DNA of 60,000 nucleotides from Nymphaea colorata (Eukaryota; Streptophyta; Magnoliopsida; Nymphaeales; Nymphaeaceae). Each line of letters opens with the position of its first letter. The first letter of the stretch is position 1. The DNA lies in NCBI RefSeq assembly GCF_008831285.2, contig NC_045151.1, positions 12,266,571-12,326,570 of the forward strand, in the 5' to 3' direction. The position numbers were made by a program, and so were the translations under genes. This document shows, piece by piece, positions 43,294 to 54,884 of the stretch. The notes below the pieces were generated by a model. It did no database searches. It was not told the origin of the DNA and saw only the letters and a program-made list of their open reading frames with translations.

Positions 43294-44458
43294 TAGTGCT
43301 GCACATGAGCCAAGTCGAGCCCAAGCTTAGCTCGACTCTTGAATTGGTTGGCTCGAGCTCAAGTCGAGCTTGACAACATCAGCTCGATCTATCGATTGAC
43401 CGAGGCAAATCTCCAGCTCGAGCAGCCATTTATCATGCCATTGACAAATGTTTTTTTTCAAGAGAACCTTACAAAAACTTGAAAAACAAAATACAAAACC
43501 ATGGCTTTAGGAATCAATAGAAATTCCTACAGACATGGTGCCCTAATTACTTTCTACAAAACTGTAAAAATGATTTGTGAAATGAGAATGAAGGAATCAC
43601 CAAAAAACAAGCTCCTAACGAGAACTTGAACTTGAGAGACTGAATCAATTGCCTAACCACCCTAAGAGCCTCATAAAAATCAAATTTAACTAGCAAAAGA
43701 AGAGGGAAAAAGCAACTCAAACAGAAAATAGGAAAGGGGTTGCAAAGAAAAAACTAACAAAGACTGAAAGAGACCAAATTAGGTTGAATCCCTCTGATCC
43801 ACAACAAAACACAATGCATAGCAATTACATCCACGACAAAAACCCAATACACAATAGTTACAAGTAAAAGAAACCAAAACACTCAAAGGGAAACTTGCCT
43901 CGACGGAACCATGTGTAGTTTAAAGTCAATGTTGAAGGCATTGCTCTTGGTGACTAGCGTGTCACACGCCTCCAAGACAGTGACCTTTGTGGAAGAGATC
44001 TAGCATCAGAGTTCATGAACTGGCCACAACAATAGCAGCTTCATGGTGCTTAGTCAAACAATGACAAAGGAGCAAGCAGTGGAGAAGAGAAAGCACCACA
44101 TGAAAAAGGACCGGCAATGGATATAGATGATGCTCGCGAATAGAGGAAACCCAGTAGAGAGGATGATGAAGAAGGACAACTGAGAGGAGAAAGAGGAAAG
44201 GAAAAGGGAGGTGGGGAGAGGAACTAGGGAAGAGAGGTGCCAGAGTGAAAGTGCAAGAGGAGAGAGAATGCATAAAGAGTCAACGGGTTAAAGTTTTTTA
44301 AACCCTAATGAAAAAACAAATAATTGAGTCGAGTCGAGTTGAGTTGAGTCAAGAGAATTCAAACTCGACTCATTTATAAGCTCGAGCTTAGTTGAGTTGG
44401 GTTTAGTCGTGCAAATTCGAGTCAAGCCCGAGTTGCCTCAATTCATTGTGCAGCCCTA
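43294..44458. mobile_element. Element D: 1.16-kb non-autonomous TIR element with TCGAGC-rich ends
   Basis: Ends TAGTGCTGCACA and TGTGCAGCCCTA are inverted repeats with one mismatch. Both are followed inward by arrays of GTCGAGC/GCTCGAGC motifs, a structure common to old hAT-like non-autonomous elements in plants. I could not confirm a target duplication. The interior (43.45-44.3 kb) is low complexity and has no recognisable protein. A related TCGAGCTCGAG patch at 34640-34790 may be an end of the same family. Confidence 0.55.
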
Positions 44459-44479
44459 TTCACTTTCAAACACTTCTTC

Positions 44480-44954
44480 CCCGTTGGCACTAAAAGTTGC
44501 TCGAATGGAAGAGTTTGTTAAACATATAAAGAACATTGGAAGAAATATGGTTGTTCTATGTCAGAAGGATGGATAGATATTTGATGTAGGACATTGACTA
44601 ACTTCTTAGTTCACTGCCTTATAGGAGCCATGTTTTTAAAATTTGTTGATGTATTTGACCAAATAAAAACACAAACTTGTTTTACAAGCTCTACAAATAA
44701 GTTATTAAAGGAGTAGGTGAGAGTATGTATTTCAAATAATGGTGGACAATGCATCAAATTATGTGAACGAGGGCAAAATGTTGATGGATGACATAGTACA
44801 ATGGTTGTTTTGCACCCCTTGTTCTGCACATTATTTGGATTTAATGTTTGAAGACATTGGAGAGATTCCAGAATTTGAGCATGTTTTTTTGAAAGCAAAA
44901 CAATGAAATGTATTCATATATGGACATAATCAGATTTTGAATATGATGAGGTTG
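44480..44954 (+). pseudogene. hAT transposase DUF659 fragment
   Basis: In broken plus-strand frames the sequence reads KKYGCSMSEGWIDI, TNFLVHCLIGAMFLKFVDVF, DNASNYVNEGKMLMDD, FCTPCSAHYLDLMFEDIGEI then IYGHNQILNMMRL. This is the DUF659/catalytic region of plant hAT transposases (C-x-A-H-x-L-D-L-M-L-E-D-I). It is cut at 44955 by the LTR of the next copia element. No inverted repeats or DNA-binding BED domain remain. Confidence 0.83.
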
Positions 44955-45259
44955 TGAAAGATTCTCCAGATGTCAAGGAGAGATCACCAGGTGGATGAAT
45001 CAGCCTAACATGGCAAGAAGAGATCGACGGGTGGAGGATCAGCACAATTAAGGAAAGGAATTTTAAAATTTAAATCCTACCGTAATTCCTTGAATATTGC
45101 CGTCATTATGTTGTTACCATAGTTTGTAATTGTCCTCACCCATTGTAACATCTTGTAAAACATATTATATAAGCTAAGGAAAACTCGTGCTTATTCTTAT
45201 GCAAGAGGTTAGCTCATCTTCTTGAGATATTATTTTTCTTCTCAATCTTCATTGTTTCA
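44955..45259 (+). repeat. Copia 3 5' LTR
   Basis: It starts TGAAAGATTCTCC where the hAT reading ends and finishes TTGTTTCA directly before the primer-binding site. Its TATA-like region (ACATATTATATAAGC) is near 45160-45175. The second LTR is outside the window. Confidence 0.65.
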
Positions 45260-45273
45260 TGGTATTAGAGCCT
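45260..45273 (+). other. Copia 3 primer-binding site (initiator tRNA-Met)
   Basis: TGGTATTAGAGCCT directly follows the LTR end and differs by one base from the usual TGGTATCAGAGC complementary to plant initiator tRNA-Met. Confidence 0.8.
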
Positions 45274-45283
45274 ACAACTATTA

Positions 45284-46165
45284 AGCATATGGTGTCGTCT
45301 TCATCAATGCAGTGGAACACAATTGCCACTCTCGTCTATGTGAAGTTAAACAGAGAATTATTTGTTGTGAAGAAATCAACTTGAATCTGTTATGATATTG
45401 CAAGACCTGCTGAAGTTTTTTGATGGATCAGCTGAAGCTCCGACATAAACCATTCTAAGAGATGGCAAAGATGAACCCAATTCTGAGTTCGCTATATGGA
45501 GAAAATCAGATCAACTGGTTTTGAGTTGGATTAAAGCCAACGTTTCTGAAGTTGTTCTCAATCAAATAATTAGGACTCATTCAGCGCAAGAAGCCTGGTC
45601 TGCATTGGAAAAATCCTATGGGTCTCAGTTTCCATTATGAGTCATACTATTAAAAAAGGACATGATGTTCATTAAGAAAGGTAACTCAGATATGGTCTCT
45701 TACTTGGAAAAAGTTAAACTTTTAGTTGATTCTCTTGATGCCGTTGGTTATCATATGCCAAATGATGATTTAGTTCAAATTGTGCTCAATGGACTTCCAT
45801 CAAATTGTGAGAGTCTGGTCACCTCTCTAGTCGCGTCCGCAGCAAAGATGCACAACTTTGCCGAGCTCTACGACCTTCTATTATACTAAGAAACACGTCT
45901 TTAACTTATGAAGCATGATGTTATTGAATCGCCTATAGAAAAACAAAATACTATAACAACCTTCAATACCATCTGAGGTCGTGGACGTGGGCACGATCGA
46001 GAATTTTATCAAGGAAGAGGTGGTCGTGGTAGGAATCAGAATCAATCCAATAACCATCAACAAACATCTGGAAATCAGCAAACCATCAGCCACTTAAGAA
46101 ATCCAATGGGTGTCAATATTGTGGTCGTAAGAGCCACACAACTAAGACATGCTGGGATATTAATC
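45284..46165 (+). pseudogene. Copia 3 gag with zinc knuckle
   Basis: Broken frames show SDQLVLSWIKANVSEVVLNQ, AQEAWSALEKSYGSQ, then the open piece 45662-45889 with DMVSYLEKVKLLVDSLDAVG and LVQIVLNGLPSNCES (UBN2/gag capsid). A CCHC knuckle CQYCGRKSHTTKTC follows at about 46110. Stops are present upstream of and between the pieces. Confidence 0.85.
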
Positions 46166-46182
46166 CCTATGTTTTTTCAACC

Positions 46183-46527
46183 ATGAAATTGCAGGAATCA
46201 GGAGATGAATATTGGTATCCAGATACAAGGGCAACCAATAATATTGCTGCTAGTGACGAACATTTGGAAAAAAAGCAAACTTACTTGGGTTCAAAATTCG
46301 TAATGGTTGGAAATGGTACGTTCCTACCTATTTCTTACATAGGAGACTTACCGGTTAATATTCAAGGGACTTCTTATATTTGGAAAAATAGTTTACATGT
46401 CCCAAAGATTGCACATAATTTGATTTCTGTGGGTCGGTTTACATCTAACAGTAATTGTATATTTGAATTTACTCCATCTGATTTTATGATCAAGGATCAC
46501 ATGGTAGGCTCAATGCTTCTTCGATGA
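46183..46527 (+). pseudogene. Copia 3 protease
   Basis: The 114-codon frame reads DEYWYPDTRATNNIAASDEH, GNGTFLPISYIGD, LHVPKIAHNLISVGRF. It has the copia protease layout, but the catalytic D-T/S-G is D-T-R, which should inactivate it. Confidence 0.85.
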
Positions 46528-46673
46528 CCAAAAACTAGTGATGGACTTTACCCGGTTCAAGGAAGGACTAGAACTGATGGTGACATGAAGGTGTGTGTAG
46601 TTCGACAAATAAAGAAAGTTTGAGGGTCATATGAGGAATGGCATTGGCAACCTCGGCATGCTAATAGGAACAT

Positions 46674-49600
46674 TGTCGCACTCAACCCTTTGACCCTCAA
46701 ATAATTTTTTTTCATTTCTTTGTTAAAACATAAAATATTGAGGTGCAACGACACAACGATTAAAAAGGAAAGGAGATACGCAAATCAAAGACAATGGGGC
46801 TAACTATCCATTACATAATCAATTCCGTTCATACAAAATTATTTCACATTTCTCAATATCACATATGACCAAAAATGCCCCCAAAACCACAACATTGATG
46901 TCTAACAAAAACAAGACATCAATAAGACCAAAACATGACGTGCCGGTACTACAATAGACCCAAAACCTCTCCACTAGGATGTGAGTAGAGCATCTGATCA
47001 ACCAGGTGCCCTAAGTTCACCAAAATCTGAAAAATGAAACAACAGAAGGCTTAAATTTCGCAGTATGGAAAAACACTTCAGATAAACCTTAACCCTCTAA
47101 GGTAAGGGTTCGAATTTGGGATATAACAAATATGATAACAAAACACTATCATGCCATGATAAAAGTATGCAGTCACATGACTTGTCTTGAAAACCCCTCA
47201 CATATGCCACGACATATAAAGGCTACTCAATGGCCACAATTAACACATTTAATAATCACATTCACTTCATGCATATTCACTTCATTCACATTCTTTTCAT
47301 TTACATTAGCTTTAGTGAACTGAAAGTTCCTGTGGGTGCAAACATAGGCACGTGTACACCACGGGTGACCTACAGTTGGGAGACAACCCCCGTGGTGGCC
47401 CGAAATGATATGGATCCGTTCACGCTACATCAGTAGAGCATTCGTCCATAGATGTGTGAATTCCAATAAGAATTATTCAGCCTTCCCTAAGACGCCTAGG
47501 TTGAGAAGGCGGGAGCCTAACGCTCCAAGGACATCACGCAACGATATCCTAGGGCCTTGTATTGTCTGCGCTTCGAGCAGGCGAGACCAATGGTGAGGGT
47601 GGGACATCTCCCAAACACATTGCCATAACCCATTAGCCTCACATCTATTAATGTTTCTTACTTATCATTATGATAGCATATTCACAAAATGGCCGGCTAG
47701 CACATGAGGTTGGTGCACTTCACAAGTGCACCCATGTCTCCAAACGCATCCACATGAAAGCAACACATATAATCAATATTCTTACTTGCCGTCATAACTT
47801 TACGGGTACATCTATTCTTCAATTTCATTTATTTGCATCATGCCCACGACAATGCATACAAAACATTCACATTAATCAAACACATCAATCACATCTTTCA
47901 AAACTTAGCCAAACCACAGATAGTAGTTTCGATCCGTTATTGGCTCGTAGCTGTCCTATGCAATTATTATTCTAGGATCCTTTTTGATGCACAATCGGGG
48001 ACGAGGAGATACTCGACTCAATACCCCACCTCATCTGTCATAAACAGTTATCATAGCTAGCATGCACATGCAATTGTGTAGCAATTTTAAAAACGAAACC
48101 AATGACATCATCATTCAATCACATGCATACATTCACTCAATCTCAACACAATCATAGGATCCAATGATTCTGAACGACACACATTCTAAAGTTGATACCA
48201 GCCGAGGATTTGCCTGAAATGTTGTCACACCTATCACGTGTCACCAAAATTACCCAAAATGCCTCGAGCTTCAAATCGTGTCGCTCAAGGTTTACTTGAT
48301 GTGCCTAGTGTACCTGTGAGCATAATCAAGCGATAAGTTCTCTACTCACTTTGCTTCACAATGTACACAGGTATGAAATAGAATCATTGAGGCATAGGTC
48401 ATCGCCTCAAGAGGGTGCCGACGAGTAGTCTCAGCCCATAAAGTCCTCCCATAGGTTTCTTCCCAACTCTTTAAGATTGTGACCAAACGACTTAAGCTTT
48501 GAGCTTTCGATTGAACCAATCACTGATACGTTTCTCATTCGCTTTCTTAGTTGAGGCATCTTCCCAACATATATATTGTTCCCCAACAAGCAACACGATA
48601 CACACATCAACAATAGCAAACGCCATAAGTTTGCTAAAATGGTCCTAAATCTTCTCAACCACATCAAATCTCTACCATGTTTCCTAATCGTTTCGAATAT
48701 TAACCCGTCATGCTAGAAATATAATTATACGCATAGATCCTCGTCCTTCTCAAAATATTCCTAGACTTTTCCCAAAATAGCAACGTTGCTAATATGCATT
48801 CTAAATCATCAAATCTTAAGTCTAGCATGTTCAATTAATAATTACACATGCCCTAACAAAAAATATTAAACAATTTATGCTTGATTAGGCTTGCTCACGC
48901 CACTTTTAGAGTCCAAACTGCTGTAGTGCTCCTAGCAGCCACCTCAAGTGTTCGACTAAGTGTCAATGCCAAAGATTGCTAACTGTCTTCGCAAACAACA
49001 TGGCCTAATCGCTGGTAAGAGGGGAAAGACGGACTTCCCTAAATGAAATCCAACCAAACAACAATAAATATGATGAGAATTAGGGAAAAGAAGATCAAAA
49101 GAAAGGTCTGTCATGACAATAGAGCATCCGGTAGTGAGGGAGCTGGTTCGGCTGAGGCAGACACATGTTGTGAGTGAGAGGAGACCCAAACAAGAGAGGG
49201 AGAGTGCACGGTTGAGGGAGACGAGAAAAACAGTGAGAATGAGAGAGAGAAAGTGCAGGAGAGTTGCGAAGACTCAGGTCAGAGAGGAAAATGAACAGAC
49301 ATGGGGAGAGGGAGAGGAGGAGACAAAAGAGACAATGAGAGCTCGAGCAGAGAGAACATGAGCAAAGGGAGTGGGACAACACGAGAGCTCGGGACAGATG
49401 GAGAGCAAGGGTGAGGGGGACTGAAGGCGAGAGCACGAGAGGGCGAGAGAGATGGCTGCAACTGAGAGAGGCGGGCAGTAGAGAGACGAGAGTGTAGCGA
49501 AGGATGGCGAGTGAGGAGCGCAAGAGGAAGAAGGTCAGAGGTGCGATGAAGGGCGAGGAAGAAGAAGAAGAAGAAAAAAGAGACAGAGGGAGGTCAAGAG

Positions 49601-49821
49601 TGTTCACCAGAGCACCACCATCGCCACCACCGTTCACATATGTCGCCTCCCTTCACCTCCGTGGCTGCTGCCCTTCTTCCGCCTCCTGCTTCTCTGTGTT
49701 GCACGAATCAGCAAGAGACAAAGGGAGAGAGAGCCGGCAGTAGGGCTACACTTCATGCGACGGAGATCGGGTTCAGGTCTGGATCCTGATCCGACCCGAT
49801 CTGTAGAGGTGTCGAGCCTTA
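46674..49821 (-). repeat. Gypsy 3 3' LTR (about 3.15 kb)
   Basis: It matches 57535-60000 over its first approximately 2.49 kb at roughly 90% identity by eye, with small indels (net offset changes by 21 bp). The right limit is placed by the polypurine tract (AAAGGGGGTAGGA on the minus strand at about 49845-49833). The 49.1-49.7 kb part is strongly purine-biased. The many open frames inside are not genes. Confidence 0.85.
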
Positions 49822-49832
49822 CTTCCTACCCC

Positions 49833-50100
49833 CTTTAAATAATATTTCATCCTCGAAAGGGCCAATGAACCTCGGGCTCAATTTTCCTTTAATACCAAAT
49901 CGAAAAACACCGTTAGTAGGTGATATCTTCAAAAACACATGATCACCAACCTAAAAAACCAACTCTATGCGTCGAATGTCGGCATAACTCTTTTGTCTAC
50001 CCTGAACCATCAATAAACTTTTCCTTATCAATTGTACTTTGTCGAAATCCAACAAGTTGGCGATCTGCATGGGCTCCCATAAAGGCCTCAAAAGGTGTCA
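49833..50100 (-). pseudogene. Gypsy 3 integrase C-terminus with internal deletion, then polypurine tract
   Basis: The minus strand reads HVFLKISPTNGVFRFGIKGK and LSPRFIGPFE, then DEILFKGGRK and a stop. G-P-F-E belongs to the GPF/Y module, whereas F-E-D-E-I-L-F-K is the usual last line of pol in this lineage. The 100-150 codons that normally lie between (GPF/Y rest and chromodomain) are missing. The polypurine tract AAAGGGGGTAGGA follows. Confidence 0.65.
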
Positions 50101-51088
50101 TCTGATACTTGAGTGATAATTGTTATTATATGTGAAGTCTGCCAATTTAACATGTTTATCTCATTCTCCCTTCCAGTCTAAAACACAAGCACGTAACATG
50201 TCCTCTAAGGTCTGAATGGTCCTCTCAGATTGCCCATCAGTTTGGGAGTAGAACACTGTGCTCAGCTTAAGCTTGGTACCTAATGTCTTTTGCAATTGCC
50301 CCCAAAACGTGAAGGTAAAATATGGATCTCGATCTGTGATAATAGACTTTGGCACTTCATTAATCTCACTATCTCACCAATATATAACTCTGTGAGACTT
50401 TCCAATGACTGATTGATTCTGATTGGTAGAAAATGAGCAAACTTCGTAAGTCGATCAACAATCACTCATATGGCATCATGTTATCTCCTGGTGTGTGGCA
50501 AACCAACCATGAAATCCATCGTAATGTCCTCTTATTTCCACACTAGAATATGTATTCTCTGCAACAGGCCTCCTAGCCTTTGATGCTCTGCATTGACCCG
50601 CTAGCAAACTAAGCATTTTGCCACATATTCTGCAATTTCACGCTTCATTCCAGGCCATTAATAATTTTGTTTCATATCCTGAAACATCTTTGTATTGTCA
50701 AGGTGTGTCAAAAATTTAGATTTGGGAGCTTTATCAAGCAACTGACGATTCTCCCCTTCATCTCTAAGGACCCACAATCTTTGTCAAAACCATAGTGAAC
50801 CGTCTTAATCTTGATACTAAGAAGAAACTGCCTTCTTACTTTCTTCCATATTTTTATCAAAATCAGGATCTTCCTTTTGCTTCAAGATAAGCTCCTCCAA
50901 CAAAGGATATCGTATCAAGGCAGTCATTGTTGCTCTGTTCTCCTCACATAAGTGAGGTTGTCATGCTATCACATCTTGCAACAATACCCAAGAGTGAGCA
51001 TATCATTGCCTTAGCATGTCTTCAAAGCATTAGCCACCATATTTCGTTTTTCGTAGACGATATGATATTTTGAAATCATAATCTTTTA
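50100..51088 (-). pseudogene. Gypsy 3 RNase H end and integrase
   Basis: After KDYDFKISYRLRKTKYGG the frames are broken. The integrase core is readable as MIVDRLTKFAHFLPI (50465-50280), then SIITDRDPYFTFTFWGQLQK, YSQTDGQSERTIQTLEDML (D and E of DDE) at 50355-50161. Downstream, ADFTYNNNYHSSIKYQMTPF, then EAFMG, is visible at about 50.1 kb. Confidence 0.85.
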
Positions 51089-51256
51089 GGGCCCATTTGA
51101 TGGGCTAAAAATTTGCTGTAGCCTAGAAAAAAATTTTAAATTTTAAAATTTTTTCGGTTTATCAAACGCAAATTTTTTTTTGAGACCGTTGAGGTTGGAA
51201 TCGGGAAGATTTTTTAGTAAAAATGTTTCCACCGCGAGAGCTGAAAACATGTTTCT

Positions 51257-51450
51257 GGAATTATTTTTTTGCCCGTTAGGGCTCTTCACGTCAGGCTCCC
51301 CTCGTCTTCCTCTTCTCATCTTTGCCCTTGGCAGCTGCCTCGTCTTCCTCTTCTCATCTTCGTCTTCCACCGCTGCCTCACGCTGTTGCTGCCTCATCTT
51401 CCTCTTCTCATCTTCATCCTTTGCCACTGCCTCTTCTCATCTTCCTCATA
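51257..51450 (+). repeat. CT-rich imperfect triplicate inside element B
   Basis: The phrase CTTCCTCTTCTCATCTT recurs three times with short spacers, also in truncated form. It resembles a pyrimidine-rich 5' UTR or a decayed serine-rich coding repeat; open frames on both strands are composition effects. Confidence 0.6.
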
Positions 51451-53637
51451 AGGATTCTGGAGTAGCGGAGGGGGTTTCTCTTCGTCTCCCCCTTTTCTTT
51501 TGTGGTTTTAAGAGTCGAGGTTGGTCATTCCTGACCATGGGTGTTTGTTGTTCTTTTGTTTGTTAATGAGGTTCATCCATTGATGGCCATACGGTTCATG
51601 ATGCTTTTTGTTTCTACTTTCTCACTCCTTGAATCATAAAGTTGTGTGTTGGTATTACTGGTTTCATTAGTCATGGATTGCATATGAAGGAACTTTTCTA
51701 TACATTCATAGCCCTATTTGCACATTGTATGGCCAGGTGTAGTAGGCGTTTACGTGGGCAAATTTTTGGCCTTCAATTAGATGATTTTCTTATCTATTTA
51801 ACCATAATTCTCTTGGCTTCCTTTGCATGTGTAGTTAGGTTGCTGCAAGTGGTGGATCCATCAGGAACATCGGTTTGCAATCCTTGAATTTGATCGTATG
51901 CATAAATCTATGGGAGTCATTGTGAAATCAAAATCAGGAAAAACACTTTGTTGGTGAAGGTAACTAAAATGTGTCTTGACTTGTCATTTCTATTCAAATG
52001 TTCTTTGTCAGTGCTTGAATGACCTTGGAATTCTTCTGCAAATCTGTAATTTGATTGAATTATTCTCTTATAACTTGAAGTAGCATATTTGTCAGTTGTT
52101 GGAGGGTGGTTTAATTTCTAGCACATGTTTTAGTTAATAAGAAATATATGCCAGCAACAAGGAAAGAAGGTGGGGGTTTGTATTCTTAATGAAGAAAAAA
52201 GAAAGTGTTTGTATTACTATATTTGTTACTAAAGACATTGTAAACAAAGAATTTCCCAGCAGAGAGATGTATGGTTTGGATTAAGGAGTACCATGTTAGG
52301 TACTTGCTTGAAACTTAATAGTTGATCTAATTTGGTTTGACATGATGGCCATACTATGTCATTTATGAGAATTCTTATATCTTCAATTATTTCAATTGCG
52401 TGTGCTTGCCATGCTTCATTGGATTATAAAGTTTACATAGTGCAAGCCTTCTATGTGGTTGTTCGATTTATGCTTTGATATCATTTGTTGCTACAGCTAT
52501 TACCTTCTAGATTAACAATTGAGGCTTGCATCCACATAATCTGTCTTCGGTTAGTATCTGCATTTGGATTCCTTGATGATATAAGAGCTTAGCTGTCTGT
52601 CCTTATGGAAGACTTAAGCTATTTTGTCATTTTCATTTTTAAATTGATGCTAATTTTCAAAAGGTTTGCTTTCTTCAAATATATACCATCGTTGTCATTA
52701 TTTTCTTATGCTTCAATAGATTATTTTCATTAAGACTTCATAACACTAGCTGCCTAGTCTATGGCTTGCTATATTTTTCCCTGCCTCTTCCCCCTCTAAA
52801 TATATTTTTCCTATTGTAAGTGCATTTTGCAAATACATTCAGATTAAAGACTTCATGTTTTTTCTTGTATTCAACATTGTCCTTCTTCATAAGAACATCT
52901 GAAGAGTCTCACATTAGGAGAATATGGACCAAAACTGAGGCTAATACTTCAATTACACTAATAACATATTAACATGGTGTATTTCGGTCTGATGCTTAGT
53001 GACCCTCATCCAAGCTCTTTTGAAAAATCAGTGCCTAATAAATGTAAATACATCTCCCATATTCTTGATATTATTTCAAGCTCTTTAGTATACGAATCCC
53101 TTACAATGTTGCTTTAGGGTCTTTTAGAATTTCAACACTATAGACATGTTTTAACGTTTATGCCCAAACTATTTTCTTGCAGTAGACTTGAATGTGGTGT
53201 AGATGTTTTAATGCTTCAGGTGTTTGTAAAAATTTCCTGTCTTAGTTCGTTATTGTTTTATATCAGTTTTTTCTCCATGAAAATATCTATTTTATGGGCT
53301 TGTATCAAAGGGGACAGTTGTGGAACAATGGGTCTTGAAATACCTCTGGGCTCTCTGTAGGTTGCCCAGCAGAGAAAATGATTGGACCATCTATAGTTCA
53401 TCATGAAATATTGATAAAAGTTATTTTTGGGACAAGAGAATTAGTCCATGTGGAGGTATTGTAGCTGAAACTCAATAATAAATTCTTTTTTTTTTTGCCT
53501 TTGTCTCAGTTGTAATGTTCTTGCTTGAATCATTTTCATGCTTGGCTGTTTAAATATCTCCCCTTTTGGAGTCCATCCTTATGGTACATCAAATCTTTTC
53601 TTATGTTATATTGTTTCCTTTTTAATACAATGACCAG

Positions 53638-53738
53638 ATTGGATGTTTTTCTACATGTGCTCCATGGAGTATTATGCAACAGATTTTCCAAATGATCCAC
53701 CAATTGATGATATTCCCAATGATTGTCAAGTCTGGAAG
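53638..53738 (+). pseudogene. Exon-like segment in element B
   Basis: After a CAG acceptor, 101 bases read in one frame WMFFYMCSMEYYATDFPND then PPIDDIPNDCQVWK and stop at a GT donor. A second exon-like piece with matching phase begins at 53958. The composition is protein-like, but I do not recognise the family. It may be part of a host gene captured by element B. Confidence 0.45.
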
Positions 53739-53957
53739 GTATACTATTGGCTTATTTGATCTTTCTTTCCTTTTTATTGTTTTGTGCAAAAGCTCCGTTA
53801 TTTGTATTGCAACTATTATACATTGATGTTTGTTGGCAACGAGTTCTATTGTGTGGAACCTGAGTTTAAGATTTGGTGCTGATATGGTTTATGATTGCTA
53901 TCATCGTTTATGTGGTGCTCATTTGTTTAAATTTTAATTTGGAAATTTATCATGCAG

Positions 53958-54005
53958 GAAAATGCAGGTAATGTTGGGCCCCATTCAAGCTCGCCTTTTA
54001 CTTGA
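53958..54005 (+). pseudogene. Second exon-like segment in element B
   Basis: After ATGCAG the frame reads ENAGNVGPHSSSPFT and a stop, in phase with the piece at 53638. It could be the terminal exon of the same captured gene. Family unknown. Confidence 0.4.
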
Positions 54006-54302
54006 AGAGGCTTGTAAGAAATATGATGAAGCTACTTGTCTTTCCCTAGTTTGCATGATGTAAGCTTCAGTAAGCATACCAGAAATCTCAAGCCTTTTTT
54101 TTCCGGTTGAGGTCTTGCCATTCTGGAAATATTTTTCCTTTTCATCAAACTATGAAATAATGTTATGAAAATTTATTTCTCAGTCATCACACACACATCA
54201 AAATGAGAATCAGAATGATTTTCTCATTTCTTTATTTCAGGAAACTTATTTCCAGAAATATTTTTCCAATTCCAGGTTTCCAATCCATCAAACGGCCCCT
54301 TA

Positions 54303-54800
54303 AGTATTCAATCCATCTTCTTTGCCTCAGATTGAGATCCTTTTGGGAGAATATGTACTTCAATGACTTGTGGTCTGTAAACACTTCAAATATTACCCCA
54401 TAGAGATAGTGTCTTCAAATCTTTAGTGCGAACACTACCGCTCTCAATTCCAAATCATTAGTGGGGTAGTGCTTCTCATGTGTCTTCAATTGTCTTGAAG
54501 CATAAGCCACTACAAGACCATGTTGCATCAATACACAATCATAACTGATTCCCGATGCATCGGTGTACACCACAAATCCAGAATGACCTGATGGAAGCAT
54601 AAAAATAGGAGCGGTGGTAAGCTTATCCTTTAAAGTTTTGAAGCTCTTATCGCACTCCTCATTCCAAACAAACTTCTCTCCTTTTCTTAATAGCTTAGTC
54701 ATGCACGTAGATATTTTCAAAAAGACTTGTATAAACATATGATAATATCCTACCAATCTCAAAAAGCTTCTAACCTCAGTTACGTTGTGTGGTGTCCTCT
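54303..54800 (-). pseudogene. Gypsy 3 RNase H, first part, cut by element B
   Basis: Reads [57 protein letters not shown] (first D) and [17 protein letters not shown] (E). It continues [20 protein letters not shown] and RRWIEYL, where element B begins. After element B the frame resumes at 51088 as KDYDFKISYR. The domain therefore rejoins through the TTA codon. Confidence 0.88.
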
Positions 54801-54884
54801 AGTCCTATACTGCTGACACCTTAGCCAGATCTATGGAAACTCCATCTTTTGATATCGCATGACCAAGGAAGTTTACTTCTGTAG

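Larger units (their letters stand above)
44955..46673 (+). mobile_element. Ty1/copia element (copia 3), 5' part, cut by gypsy 3
   Basis: A 305-bp 5' LTR, primer-binding site, gag and protease run on the plus strand. The GAG-pre-integrase (WHWQPRHANRNIVA) is cut at 46673 where the large gypsy LTR begins. The rest presumably lies beyond the right edge of the window. Confidence 0.83.
51089..54299. mobile_element. Element B: 3.2-kb PIF/Harbinger-like non-autonomous element
   Basis: Inverted ends GGGCCCATTTGATGG and GGGGCCGTTTGATGG (13 of 15 identical) are flanked by TTA (51086-51088 and 54300-54302). The gypsy RNase H frame rejoins on removal. No transposase is recognisable. The interior looks like genic DNA: a CT-rich 5' UTR-like region (51.25-51.45 kb), a long T-rich intron-like tract, and two exon-like pieces near 53.6-54.0 kb, all suggesting a captured plus-strand gene. 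Confidence 0.85.

Noticed and set aside
47132-48060. Several plus-strand frames of 60-100 codons, duplicated at 57961-58921
   Set aside because: They fall in both gypsy 3 LTR copies and have no domain features.
49095-49637. 180-codon minus-strand frame rich in S, L and P, and overlapping plus-strand R/E-rich frames
   Set aside because: Lies wholly inside the purine-biased part of the gypsy 3 LTR; the frames reflect base composition.
51180-51566. 128-codon frame in element B
   Set aside because: Leucine/serine runs come from repeated CTTCCTCTTCTCATC; no recognisable family. More likely a 5' UTR-like or decayed repeat.
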